Source: Manihot esculenta (taxonomy: Eukaryota > Streptophyta > Magnoliopsida > Malpighiales > Euphorbiaceae). From it: a stretch of 64,000 bases of DNA. Below, in pieces: positions 35,928 through 47,303 of the stretch (position 1 is the stretch's first letter; each line of letters begins with the position of its first letter). The translations under genes were made by a program, and so were the position numbers. Under the pieces are notes generated by a model, which saw only the letters and a program-made list of their open reading frames with translations, searched no databases and had not been told where the DNA came from. The stretch covers positions 1,451,001 through 1,515,000 of the forward strand of contig NC_035164.2 in the NCBI RefSeq assembly GCF_001659605.2, given 5' to 3'.

Positions 35928-37051
35928 CAGATAGCGATCTGCCCAGTGCTTGCCCAAGTCACTGGTCAAATCACTCACAGGCCAGGGAGTCCCTTTCCCT
36001 TTTCTCCTTCATTTTTTCTATATGTTTATTCACACATTGAGGACAATATGTGGGATAGGTGTGGGGGTACTGGAGAGTATTTATTCATTAATTACACCAT
36101 CTTTTTGCTTCTTGTTGTTTCTTTTTGTTTCTTTTTGCATTGTTCTCACCCCTTTTTGCACACACCAGAATTTTTTTTCACACTCCTAGCACACACACAC
36201 AGAATTTTGTAGCTAATTGCTCTACTCAACATAGATAACAAAGTTGAAAGAGTGCCCTTATCTCATGACCCCATTGATTTGCCACCCCTTTAAGCCTAAA
36301 TTGAATCATTCACAGTATGTTACCTTCACTTAGGGAGTTTTTCTCTTGAATTGAATCCTTAAATGTGCTAAGGTCAAGGGAAATAAAAATACAAATACAT
36401 GCAAACACAAAGCTAGTGTAACTCCCTATGAGCTGATTTGCCCAAATTATCATGAAAAACCAGCACAAAGCACAAATCACAAACTTGTTCCAATGGTCTA
36501 AGACTATGAACTGAGCCTAATAGCCACTTGGAGAAGTAACTGACTGAGTAACCGGGGGTGTATCACCCATGTACACAATCGCGTAAAAAGGTCAGTAACT
36601 TTTCAAGTGAAAAAGTTTCGATGGTCTAGACTATGAACAGAGCTAGTAGCCACTTGAACAAGTGACTAACTGAGTAACCGGGGGTGTATCACCCATGTAC
36701 ACAATCGCGTAAAAAGGTTAGTGACTTTTTCAGGCAAGGATAAGAATAAGTGCTGCTAAAAATAAAAATAAAAATAAAAGAAAAAGAGAAGAGAAAAGGG
36801 GCAAGTCACTCCTAGGGGTTGCATTAAAACTAACATAAAGGATTAAGCATAATTGATTCAAAAACCTTTCTCTTGACCATGGTAGGTGAAAGGAAACAAG
36901 GAAAGGAGAGGATGACCTTAGTGCATGTACTCTATACTGTGATAATTCAGATTAGGAGTCTAGGGGGGCTGATTAAGTGGTACTTAGGCTCTAAGGAAAA
37001 AGGGGACTTGATTGGCTAAGTTATTTGTTGCTTGAGGACAAGCAAAAAGCT
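35928..37051 (+). other. Element D 3' non-coding region
   Basis: This stretch has one more motif pair (35937-35980), a first polypurine-like GGTGTGGGGGTA at about 36058, T-rich stretches, a 2-copy tandem repeat (36493-36734) and an A/G-rich run before GCTTGAGGACAAGCAAAAAG. No coding frame is supported. Confidence 0.6.
36493..36734 (+). repeat. Two-copy tandem repeat in element D
   Basis: Copies at 36493-36620 and 36621-36734 share ATGGTCTA(A)GACTATGAAC and a perfectly kept stretch from GAGTAACCGGGGGTGTATCA through TACACAATCGCGTAAAAAGG. The second copy is slightly shorter. Within each, GGGGGTGTATCACCC could fold into a small stem. Confidence 0.9.
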
Positions 37052-37066
37052 AGGTGTGGGGGTATT
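37052..37066 (+). other. Element D polypurine tract
   Basis: AGGTGTGGGGGTATT lies directly before the 3' LTR start TGATCAAG at 37067. It is the expected plus-strand primer position. Confidence 0.7.
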
Positions 37067-38565
37067 TGATCAAGCATAAATTAGCCACATTTTTATTATC
37101 TTTTTTATTGTTTATTTACACATTTTTTAGTTTAATTTATGGTTTCTATCTTGTTTTTACAGAAAAGGAAAGAATTGGAAAATTGGAGAAAAAGTGCAGA
37201 AAATTGACAGAAAAGTGATTGGGTCAGTGATTTGCCCAGTGATCTGCCCAGTTCAAGCTGAAGCAGAAACCTGGAGGCAACAGGCAGAAGTGATATGGGC
37301 AGTGATTTGCCCAGGACACTCGAGGACACTGGCCAAATCACTCGCAGAAGACAGAGAGAACTGACTGGCAGAAACGTGATCAGGTCTGTGATTTGCCCAA
37401 TCCCTTGAAGAAACTGGTCAAATCGCCGAGCAAATCACTTCGACAGCAGAAAATACAGCAGAGCGGGAAATTGTTCAGGAAACCGAATTTCAAGTTTTCA
37501 GAAGTCCAAATCCAACTCAATCACTACCAAAACAATTCCAAGAGCCACGAAAGAGTTTCTCACCTAAGGAATTCCAGTTGCAATTAAATTCAACATCAAA
37601 AGAGGAGTCACAAGCCAAATTAAAAAGGGATTTCAAAACCCTAGAAGGATGGAACTCTTCAACTATAAAAGGGCAACCTCCAAACCAGCAAAGGCATCTT
37701 CTGCTGAGGAATTGAACTCGCCAGAAACTCTCCAGCATCCTCCTCTTTCTTTTCTTTTCATCTTTTTGTGTATTTAGTCCACCATGAGTGGCTAAACTCT
37801 TTCTTTTTCTAGTTGAAGTTGGTGAATTTCAGATTTTGTGATGAATTGGGAGATTTAATACTCCATTGTTGAACTCTTGTTTATTTCAATATTTATGCAA
37901 TCTGATCTTTTCCATAATTATTACTTTGCTTTTAGAATCAATAAGGGCCCATTGCTTTTAAATTGCTTAAGTGATAAATTGTTTGAATGATTTAGGTCCG
38001 TAATTGCTTAAATTGTTTAAACTCACATTTAATCAAGTTGCATGATCTAAACTTGACCACGCGGTTGGCAAGGTTAGAATTAGGTTTCTCTAAGTCTTAA
38101 TGCAGTTAACAGTTGTTCGATGCTATAATGCCCCAAGGACGTTCCTTGGCAACTTGTTAACTAGTGTTTGATTAGCGAACGTTTCCTAATCAAACTAGAA
38201 CTAAGGAGGAATTTGGATTGTGAGAAGCGTCTTCCACATCCAAAACTAATTTATTGGAATAAATAGGAGAGTTAAAGAATCAATGATCAATTCTAAACAA
38301 TCTGAAATAAGATCCATACTTCAACTAGAAGCTTTTCTCTTATTGATTTACTCATCTTTAAATTATTACTTTCTTTTGCTATTTAGTTTTAATTCATCAA
38401 CTCAAACCCCCCTCTTTTAATTATTTGTTATTTACTTATCTTGGTTATTATTAGGAAGATCTTTAGTGTCAATTCCCTGTAGTTCGACCCTATTGCCACT
38501 ATCTACAAATTTATTTGTTGATTGATAATAGGTTTATTTTTGATGGCTTCGACAACCGCCTATCA
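37067..38565 (+). repeat. Element D, 3' LTR
   Basis: 1499 bp, near-identical to 31098-32609, with a TATA box at 37664-37671. It ends ACCGCCTATCA before the GGTTC target duplication. Confidence 0.92.
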
Positions 38566-38570
38566 GGTTC

Positions 38571-38938
38571 GCTTTGGGAAGAAAGGTAAACTAGCCCCAC
38601 GATACATCAGACCCTTCGAAATCTTGCAGAAGATTGGGAATGTGTCGTACAAGCTAGATTTGCCTGCTTCAATGGCAAGAATCCATCCAGTTTTCCATGT
38701 TTCAATGTTGAGGAAATTTGTGTCAGATCCGGGCAAGGTTCTTAGTGAGCCTAATGTGGAGATCCAAGAGGATCTCACCTATGTTGAGTAGCCAGTGCGG
38801 ATCATAGACACCCAGATCAGAAAGCTAAGAAACAAGGAAATCCCGATGGTGAAAGTCCTATGGAACCACCACAATATGGAAGAGTGCACATGGGAGACAC
38901 GGGAGTCCATGCTCCAGCAATACCCTTATCTTTTCTGA
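38571..38938 (+). pseudogene. Element B integrase tail and chromodomain, after D
   Basis: This continues the integrase frame broken at 31097, with the second GGTTC copy before it. RFGKKGKLAPRYI, LDLPASMARIHPVFHVSMLR and then a TAG at 38789-38791 where C and G have CAG. The chromodomain follows (PVRIIDTQIRKLRNKEIPM, VLWNHHNMEECTWETRESML), ending TGA 38936-38938. Chromodomains of this lineage are thought to guide integration to heterochromatin. The domain is cut off by the TAG. Confidence 0.88.
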
Positions 38939-39009
38939 GGTTTGTCCCTTGTGAGTTCTATGTGTTTTATGTGTATGTTATGTGTTTGCCATGCTATGTG
39001 TTAGTTGAG

Positions 39010-39046
39010 GAACATTCGGGGACGAATGTTCTTAAGGGGGGGAGAA
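39010..39046 (+). other. Element B polypurine tract with a preceding perfect hairpin
   Basis: GAACATTCG-GGGA-CGAATGTTC (39010-39031) is a 9-bp perfect stem. It abuts the polypurine tract AAGGGGGGGAGAA, which ends three bases before the 3' LTR. The hairpin is kept in C (45932-45953) and partly in G. Confidence 0.8.
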
Positions 39047-41340
39047 TGTAATACCCGGCTAGACTCCGGTATCGAAATTCCTACCGTCCGGTGGAATCTC
39101 GGATGTCGGAGACCTCTAGAAGGGTAAAACCATGTTTTCATGAGATGTTTTAAGGTTTTTGATGATTTTGAATGAAAATTAAATGAGTTTTTGCATGAAA
39201 AGTCCTTGGAGGAAAACCCAGGTTCGGCCGCCGAAAGTCAAGTTCGGCCGCCGAAAGTCAAGTTCGGCCGCCGAAAGTCAAGTTCGGCCGCCGAACATGC
39301 ATACGTTTTGGAGGCACGTTAGGCCCCCGAAAGCATGAGTGAGGGAAGTCCAGGTTCGGTCGCCGAACCTCAAGTTCGGCCGCCGAACATGGCATGCATG
39401 CGGAGGCACATTCGGCCCCCGAACGTGGCCTGGCCAGCCACTATAAAAGGGTCCTTTAGCCGAAAACGGGCGAGTTTTTCCCCATTTTCGGCCAAGGTGA
39501 ACTTTCCGCCGCCCCTCACCAATCTTTGATGTTTTTCCTCTAAATCTTTCAAGTTTTTCACTTGTTTTAACTCTGTTTTGAAGATTTGAGCTTTTGAGCA
39601 AAGTTTTGGAGCTTTGAGGTTCAAGAACTCAAATCTCTCCCAACTCCAAGTTTGGTCGCCTCTACTCTCGATCTTCAAGAGGTAAGAGTCGATCTCTAGC
39701 TTATATTATGTTTTAAGTAAGTTTTATGAAGTTCATGGGGGTAGAATGCATGTTTAGGTTAAAGTTATGTTTATGGGTATAAATGTATGTTCATGAACAA
39801 TGTGGCTTGCAAATGCTTGTGTATGTGTGTTGTAGTTGGGGTTTAAGGTAGTTTGAGACCCCTAGGAGCTTGTATGCATGTTTTGGTTGAGCTAAATGCA
39901 TGATGGTATGAGTTTGGGGCTTTTGTGCATGTTTGAACCCAGTTTCTGCCATTTGGGAGAAACCAGGTTCGGCAGCCGAAGGGACTTTCGGCCGCCGAAC
40001 CCTCTTGTGGAGGCAGCCTTCGGTTGCCGAAGCTTGCCCCCGAAAGGAGACTTTTGTCTCTGTCTGGGAGTTTCGGCCGCCGAAAGTGCCGCCGAACATG
40101 CATGAGTTTCGCCTCTGTCTGGGAGTTTCGGCCGCCGAAGGTGCCGCCGAACCTGCCTGACTTTCGGCTTTGGAGGGACTTTCGGCCGCCGAACCTGCCG
40201 CCGAAAGTGCCCTGTCCAGCCTTTCTTTGCATGTTTTGCATGGATGTTTTGTGATGTTTTAGGGGGGTTTTGGGGGATGTTGTTAGAGTTATGTTCTAGT
40301 ATGTTGGTCCCTCATTTGAGTCCACCTGTGTAGGTTTGGACCCGAGGAACCGAGGACCCCAGCAGTGAGTCAGCTGCTTCAGTCAGTGTCAGAGCTAGCC
40401 AGAGGTGAGTGGAATAACTCTTATGCTTTTAAATAAATAAATCAGTTTAGCATGATTCACGCATCATGAATGCCATGAGATAATAGGGTGTTGCATTAGA
40501 CTCACGAATATGTTGCATTGCATATTATGTTTGATGATGTGGATGGATGTTGAATGATCCATTAGTCCCCCTATGCTATGATGATGATGATACGGTACGG
40601 AAGACCAGTGAGGCCCATTCTACGCCCCTGGCACAGTTGGACCATGTTATGTTATGTTATGTAAGAGAAAGACCAGTGAGGCCCATTCTACGCCCCTGGC
40701 ACAGTTGGTCCATGTAGGGGACTATTGGTGACAAATTCATCCTTGATGTGATTAGCTGTGATGTGATGCATTTCATGTTATCATATGTTTTAAATGTTTT
40801 ACTATTCTGCTCACTAGGCTTTGTAGCTCACCCCTCTCCCCTAACCCCAGATGTGCAAGTACAGGGTAGACCAGGAGGTTAGCCAGAGTTTTGAAGTATG
40901 TTTATGTAATAAGTTAGATTGTGGACATGACAATTGTACTATGATGTAATGTAAGAGATTTCAGTATGTTATGTAATGAGGTATATTGAGGTTATAGTTG
41001 TGCTTGACCCTATGAGTATTGTAATCCCTTGTTGATACATGATCTTAATGTCTATTGATGTTTATGTTTAACCAACTCAACTCATGATGTATCGCCCATT
41101 GGGGCATTGATGAGATCCCACTGAGGGGTCAAGTTTATGATTATGTTAGTGCATGCACAGGTTGAGTTTGGTGTATGAGGAATGATGAAAAGAAAAGTTT
41201 TAATTTTTATGTATGATTGTTGATCATGTATGGGATTGAACAGGTTTACAGGTTCTATGTCAGGCTTGCTACGGGTCCCGGCGGCCTTAAGCCGATCTGG
41301 ATCCTAGCGCCGGTAGCGGTCCGATTTTCGGGTCGTTACA
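39047..41340 (+). repeat. Element B, 3' LTR
   Basis: 2294 bp, with a TATA box at 39442-39449, donor-like AAGAG|GTAAGAG at 39682 and leader exon 40334-40404. Three direct 20-bp units (TTCGGCCGCCGAAAGTCAAG) at 39222-39285 replace the single one in the 5' LTR. Confidence 0.93.
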
Positions 41341-41390
41341 GGCGCTAGGATCCAGATCGGCTTAAGGCCGCCGGGACCCGTAGCAAGCCT
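41262..41390. repeat. Perfect 50-bp inverted repeat with a 29-base spacer
   Basis: The last part of B 3' LTR (41262-41311) is the exact reverse complement of 41341-41390 in C LTR. The spacer 41312-41340 is the LTR terminus. It arose because B inserted in opposite orientation only 34 bases from the end of a same-family LTR. Confidence 0.95.
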
Positions 41391-42224
41391 CACATACAAC
41401 CTCTATACCTATTTAATCCCATACATGATCAACATACTCATAAAACTGTAAACTTTTTCTTTCCTTTACCAAGCTTAGCCTGTGCATGCACATAACTATA
41501 AACATAAACCACACTCTGGAGCCCTCATCAAATGCTCCAATGGGGTATCATAACATACATTAAGCTTGGTTAAACATAAACAACATAAAAATATTTTATA
41601 GATCATGTATCAAGGGGATAACCATACACATAGGGTCAAGCACAATTCTAATCCTCAATATCATTATTACATGACTATTCAATACTTTACAATTCATCAT
41701 GTCCACATCTAACTATTACATAACATAACTTTACTCTTCTTGACCTCCTGGCCTAACCCGTACCTGCATACCTGGGGGATTAGGGAAATAGGGTGAGCTA
41801 CTAGAGTCCAGTGAGCAGAATAATAAAACATTTAAAACATATGCTATAATGGAATGCATCACATCACAGACAAATCACATTAAGGATGAACTTGTCACCA
41901 ATAGTCCTCTACATATCCAATAGTGCCAGGGACGTAGAATGGGTCTTCCTGGACTTCCTCTTACATAACATATCATAACATTCCAGTGTGCCAGGGACGT
42001 AGAATGGGTCTTCCTGGACTTTCTCTTACATTGTGCCAGGGACGTAGAATGGGTCTTCCTGTATTTCCATACCATATCATCATCATCACATCATACCATA
42101 TCATACGAGAACTAATGGATCATTCAATATTCATCCACATCAACAACATAAAATGCAATGCAACATATTCGTGAAGTCTAATGCAACAACCTAATATATC
42201 CCATGGCATTCATGATGTGTGAAT

Positions 42225-44604
42225 TGTAATACTCGGCTAGATTCCGGCATCGGAATCCCTACCTTTCGGCGGAAGCTCCGTTGGAACTTGGAATTTCTGA
42301 AGATGCCAGAGTCTTCTAGAGGGGTAAAATGTGTTTTCTAAAATGTTTTACATGATTTTATAGTTTTAATGCAAAAGGAAATTTAGTTTTGAAAAGAAAA
42401 GACCAATGAGGCATTTGCCAGGTTCGGCCGCCGAAAGTCAAGTTCGGCCGCCGAACATGGGATAGTTTAGGAGGCACGTTAGGCTTCCGAAGGTGGCTTT
42501 CTTTCGGCCGCCGAACCCCAAGTTTGGCCGCCGAATGTGGTGAAGTTTTGGCAGCAGCTTTGGCCGCCGAAGGAGGTTTAGCCGGCCACCTATAAAAGGC
42601 CCCGTGTCCGGAAAATGGGCGAGTTTTCTCTCTCTTTTCGGGCATAGGTGAGTTCATGCTCTCCTTTGGTTGTTTTTATGCTTTTTCTTCAAATCCCTCA
42701 AGTTTTCATGAGTTTTATCTTTGCTTTGAAGAGTTTTAAGTTTTGATCAAACTTTTGAGAGATTGGAGACTTTTGGAGCTTGGACTCTCCATACCTTCAA
42801 GCTTGGGTCGCACCAACCCTCGATCTTCAAGAGGTAAGTGTAGATCTCTATCTTTTATGACATTTTAAGTGAGTTTTATGAAGGGTTAAGGGCTAGGAAT
42901 GCATGGGTTGTGTGGATGTGCATGTTTGGGTTTTGATACCCTTTATGATAAAAGTATGTTAATGCATGTTTATGTGATGTTTGTTGGGGGTTTAAGCTAG
43001 TTTGAGACCCCGATATGCTTGTTGTATGAGTTGTGCATGTTTTGGAAGTGTTGAATGTGAGTGTGGGAGGTTTTGGAGGCGGATTGCATGAGGCGGAAAC
43101 GGGTTCTGCCTTACTGGGGAACCCAGGTTAGGCCGCCGAAAGTGGTTTCGGCTTTCGAACCTGCCTGTGGAAGCAATCTTTGGCCGCCAAACCTTGCCCC
43201 CAAAAATGGACTTTCGGCTCTAGAAGGGACTTTCGGCCGCCGAAGGTGCCGCCGAAAGTGCCTGGCTTTCGTATCTGGAGGAGACTTTCGGCCGCCGAAC
43301 CTGCCGCCAAAAGTACCTGACTTTCGGATCTGTGGGAGCATTCGACCGCCGAATGTGCCGCCGAAGGTGCCCTGTCCAGCCTTCTTTTGCCTGTTTTGCA
43401 TGCATGTTTTGAGGTGTTTTAGAGGGATTTTTGGGGAGACGTTTGACGTTTAGTGTTATGTTAGAGTTGTTTGGTCCCTCATTTGAGTCCACCTGTGTAG
43501 GATCGGACCTGAGGAACCGAGGTGGTCGGCAGTGTTAGCTGCTTCTTCAGAGTTAGTTCAGAGCTAGCCAGAGGTGAGTAGAACTGAACTTTATGTTTTA
43601 AGATAAAGCAAATGAACTTTAGAGCATGATTCATGCATCATAAAATGCCATGATATATATATATATTAGGTTGTTTTGCATTAGAATTCACGAATATGAT
43701 GCATTGCATAATATGTTGTTGATGTGGATGGATATTGGATGATCCTTAGCCCTCAATATGAGATGAGATGACATGATATGAGATGATATGGCATGAGATG
43801 GAAAGACTAGGTGTGGCCTAATCGCCCCTGGCATTATGTTATATGTAAGAAAAGACTAGGTGTGGCCTAATCGCTCTTGGCATAGTTGGACATGTTATGA
43901 TATGAGCTATGTAAGAAAAGACCAGGCGTGGCCTTATCGCCCCTGGCACAGTTTGACATATTACGATATGTGGAGGGCTATTGGTGACAAGTTCATCCTT
44001 GATGTGATATGTTTGTAATGTGATGCATTTCATGAAAGCATATGTTTAAATGATTTTATTATTGTTCTGCTCACTGGGATTTATAGCTCACCCCTCTCCC
44101 CTAACCCCAGGCTTGCAGGGTCAGAGGTAGTTCAAGAGGTCAGCGGGTTAAGGCTATGGTTATGCTATGTAATAGAATAGTAGTGGATATGATGTAATGT
44201 AAAGTTGTGTAATTATGAAAAAGAAATGTATTGTGTAGAGATGATGTAAAGTAAGGTTATGTTATATACAGAGTTATAGTATTGTGTTTGGCCCGAGTTG
44301 GATAATTCCTTTATACATGAGTTTTATATTGACATATGTGTTGGACCGAGTTTGACATAAGGTATGCTGACCCTATTAGAGCATTATTGAGGGCTCTAGC
44401 ATAGAGGTTCTATGTGTTCAGACATAGTGCATGCACAGGTCAAGCTTGGTAAAGGAAAAGTTTTAATGTTTTATGGAAATGTTTGATCATGTATGGGATT
44501 ATACCAGCTGTATAGGATGCATTGTAGGCTTGCTACGGGTCCCGGCGGCCTTAAGCCGATCTGGACCCTAGCGCCGGTAACGGTCCGGTTTCCGGATTGT
44601 TACA
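42225..44604 (+). mobile_element. Solo LTR E (Tekay subfamily), inside C 3' LTR
   Basis: Starts TGTAATACTCGGCTAGATTC, ends CCGGATTGTTACA, 2380 bp, with TGAAT at 42220-42224 and 44605-44609. The TATA box is at 42591-42598. Its subfamily sequence differs from B (for example the tandem units AGGTGTGGCCTAATCGC at 43800-43960). It is the counterpart of I at the same place in C other LTR, and is longer because of extra GGCCGCC repeat units near 43250-43370. Confidence 0.92.
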
Positions 44605-45916
44605 TGAATCATGCTAAAACTTTATTTATTCACTTTGCAACATAAAGAGTTATTCTACTCACCTCAGGCTAGCTCTGACAAGACACTGAAGCAGCTGACT
44701 CACTGCTGGGGTCCTCGGTTCCTCGGGTCCAAACCTACACAGGTGGTCTTCAAATGAGGGACCACACATACATGAACATGACTCTAAAATACTCCCGAAA
44801 ACCCCCTAAAACACTTTAAAACAATCATAGAAAACATGCAAGGGAAGGCTGAACAGGGTACTTTCGGCGGCAGGTTCGACGGCCGAAAGTCCCTCCAGAG
44901 CCGAAAGTCATGCATGTTCGGCGGCACCTTCGGTGGCCGAAACTCCCTTCCAGAGCCTAAAGTCCACTTTCGGGGGCAGGGTTCGGCTGGCCTCCACAGG
45001 CAGGTTCGGCGGCCGAAAGTCCCTTCGGCTGCCGAACCTGAGTTCTTCCAAAGGGCAGAACTCAGCCTCCAATCATGCACATTTGCCTCCCAAACCAATC
45101 AACTCAAACACAACACTTCCACAACATGCATACACACATTCATAAGCTCCTAGGGGCTTCAAACTATCCTAAACCCCAACTACAACACATCAAACATACA
45201 TAAACAACCCACATTGTTCAAAACTCAACATAAACCCATAAACTCAATAAAAACCTAAACATGCATTTCTACCCCATAACTTTCATAAAACTTGTTTAAA
45301 ACATAAAATGAGCTAAAGATCTACTCTTACCTCTTGAAGATCGAGAGGAGAGGCGATCTAACTCGGAGATGGGAGAGATCTAACTCTTTGGGTCTCCAAG
45401 CTTCAAAACTTGCTCTTTTTGCTCAAATATCTTCAAACCAAGATAAAATTGATTAAAACTCGAAAGATTGGAGGAAAACATCAAAAATCAACCATGGGAG
45501 AGCATGGACTCACCGTTGGCCGAAAATGGGGAGAAAACTCACCCGTTTCGGCCATGGAGCCCTCTTATAGGGGCTGGCCAGACCACCTTTCGGCAGCCTA
45601 AAGTGCCTCCAAAACTCATGCAAGTTCGGCAGCCGAATATGACCTTCGGCGGCCGAACCTGAACCACTTTCGGAAGCCTAACTTGCCCTCCTAAACTATC
45701 CCATGTTCGACGGCCGAACTTGAGGTTCGGCGGCCGAACCTGGAAATGCCTCAATGGTCTTTTTTTATTCAAAATCCAGTTTCTTTCTTACTTAAAATCT
45801 TAAAATACATTAAAATATTTTATAAAAATATGATTTTACCCTTCTAGAGGTTTCCGACATCCGAGATTCCATCGGACGGTAGGAATTCTGATACCGGAGT
45901 CTAGCCGGGTATTACA

Positions 45917-45953
45917 TTCTCCCCCCCTTAAGAACATTCGTCCCCGAATGTTC
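45917..45953 (-). other. Element C polypurine tract and hairpin
   Basis: On the minus strand the tract TAAGGGGGGGAGAA abuts the 3' LTR. The GAACATTCG/CGAATGTTC stem lies at 45932-45953. Confidence 0.8.
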
Positions 45954-46014
45954 ACCAAACAAACATGGCCTAGCATAAAACATAAACATACATACAAAAC
46001 ACATAAGACTTACT

Positions 46015-47303
46015 TTAGAAGAGATGAGGATATTGCTGGAGCATGGACTCCCGTGTCTCCCAGGTACACTCCTCAATGTTGTGGTGATTCCAAAGGACTT
46101 TCACCATCGGGATTTCCTTATTTCTTAGCTTTCTGATTTGGGTGTCTAGGATTCGTACTGGCTGCTCAACATAGGTGAGATCTTCTTGGATCTCCATATT
46201 AGGCTCACTAAGAACCTTGCCCGGATCTGACACGAACTTTCTTAACATGAAAACATGGAAAACCGGATGGATTCTCTCCATTGAAGCAGGTAAGTCTAAC
46301 TTGTACGATACATTCCCAATCTTTTGCAAGATCTCAAAGGGTCCGATGTATCGTGGAGTTAGCTTACCTTTCTTCCCGAACCGAATCACCCCTTTCATTG
46401 GAGACACTTTGAGCAATACTAAATCCCCCTTCTGAAACTCTACTTGCCTTCTGCGGATATCTGCATAACTCTTCTGTCTGCTCGCGGCAGTCTTGATCCT
46501 TTCTCTGATTATGGGCACCACTCTGCTGGTGATCTCTACTAGCTCAGGCCCTGCCAAGACCCTTTCTCCAATTTCTTCCCAACAGACAGGCGACCTGCAC
46601 TTCCTTCCATACAAAGCTTCATATGGAGCCATCCCTATGCTAGCATGATGGCTGTTATTGTAGGCAAACTCCACCAAAGGTAGATGCTGCCTCCAAGAAC
46701 CGCCAAAATCTAACACACACATTTTGAGCATATCCTCTATTGTCTGGATGGTCCTCTTTGATTGTCCGTCCATCTGTGGATGGAAAGCAGTGCTAAAGTC
46801 CAACCTGGTACCCATGGCACTCTGCAGACTCCGCCAAAACCTGGAGGTGAACTGGGGTCCTCTATCAGACACTATTGAAACAGGAACCCCATGCAACCTG
46901 ACAACCTCATCAACATACACCTGCGCCAACTTGTCCACAGAATAGCCACTCCTGACAGGGATGAAGTGAGCAGATTTGGTGAGTCTGTCCACAATCACCC
47001 ATATGGAGTCTAATCTGTTGGACGTTGCCGGTAACCCCACTACGAAGTCCATAGCTATATTCTCCCATTTCCACTCTGGAATAGGTAGCGGGTTAAGCAT
47101 CCCAGCCGGCTTCTAATGTTCCAGCTTCACCCTCTGACATACTTCGCAGGCTGACACGAACTGTGCCACTTCTCTTTTCATAGCTGGCCACCAATAAACT
47201 CTTTTCAGATCTTGATACATCTTGGTGGCTCCAGGGTGAACACTGTATCTAGCATTATGAGCTTCCCTCATAATATCTCCCTTCAGACCCACGTCATCTG
47301 GTA
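46015..47303 (-). pseudogene. Element C integrase with chromodomain (3' part of pol)
   Basis: Read from 47303 down, it holds the HHCC part ([35 protein letters not shown]), then a TAG (47115-47113) where G has CAG. The DDE core follows with MDFVVGLP and VSDRGPQF. The third catalytic residue is changed: the motif reads DGQSKRTIQ, Lys in place of Glu. The chromodomain ends VLWNHHNIEECTWETRESML and PHLF with a stop at 46015. The N-terminal end is cut by F in the NRLCVPDD region. Confidence 0.9.

Larger units (their letters stand above)
31098..38565 (+). mobile_element. Element D: shortened Athila/Tat-like LTR retrotransposon inside B integrase
   Basis: D is flanked by GGTTC at 31093-31097 and 38566-38570 and has TG...CA LTRs of 1512 and 1499 bp. 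I count about eight substitutions between the LTRs, plus one 12-bp unit and one C-run difference, so it is young. A tRNA-Asp-type primer site follows the 5' LTR. Coding content is an open gag frame fused to scraps of pol, plus a second short frame. Protease, most of RT, RNase H and the integrase core are absent. A TGATTTGCCCA word and its complement recur through the LTRs, gag and 3' region. It would need proteins from a relative to move. Confidence 0.92.
23988..41340 (+). mobile_element. Element B: full-length Tekay chromovirus, plus strand, split by D
   Basis: B starts TGTAATACCCGGCTAGACTC and ends GGGTCGTTACA, with GGCGC at 23983-23987 and 41341-41345. Parts in order are 5' LTR 23988-26287, primer site 26291-26303, gag 26519-27982, protease 28073-28702, RT/RNase H/integrase 28727-31097, D 31098-38565, integrase tail with chromodomain 38571-38938, polypurine tract 39031-39046 and 3' LTR 39047-41340. 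The two LTRs (2300 and 2294 bp) look nearly identical apart from repeat-number changes, so insertion is fairly recent. Several stops make it non-autonomous now. Confidence 0.93.
23954..45916 (-). repeat. Element C, 3' LTR (composite LTR), interrupted by B
   Basis: Pieces are 23954-23987, 41346-42224, E (42225-44604) and 44610-45916. Without B this is about 4.6 kb: a normal LTR of about 2.2 kb plus an oppositely oriented solo LTR. It ends TCTAGCCGGGTATTACA at 45916. Its partner at 58312-62858 carries the same internal solo LTR at the same point. The LTR promoter on the minus strand is a TATAAGAGG-type box near 45570. Confidence 0.88.

Noticed and set aside
42225..44604. E as an independent insertion that happened after C had landed
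   Set aside because: The same insertion with the same target duplication is in the other LTR of C, so a single earlier event is far more likely.
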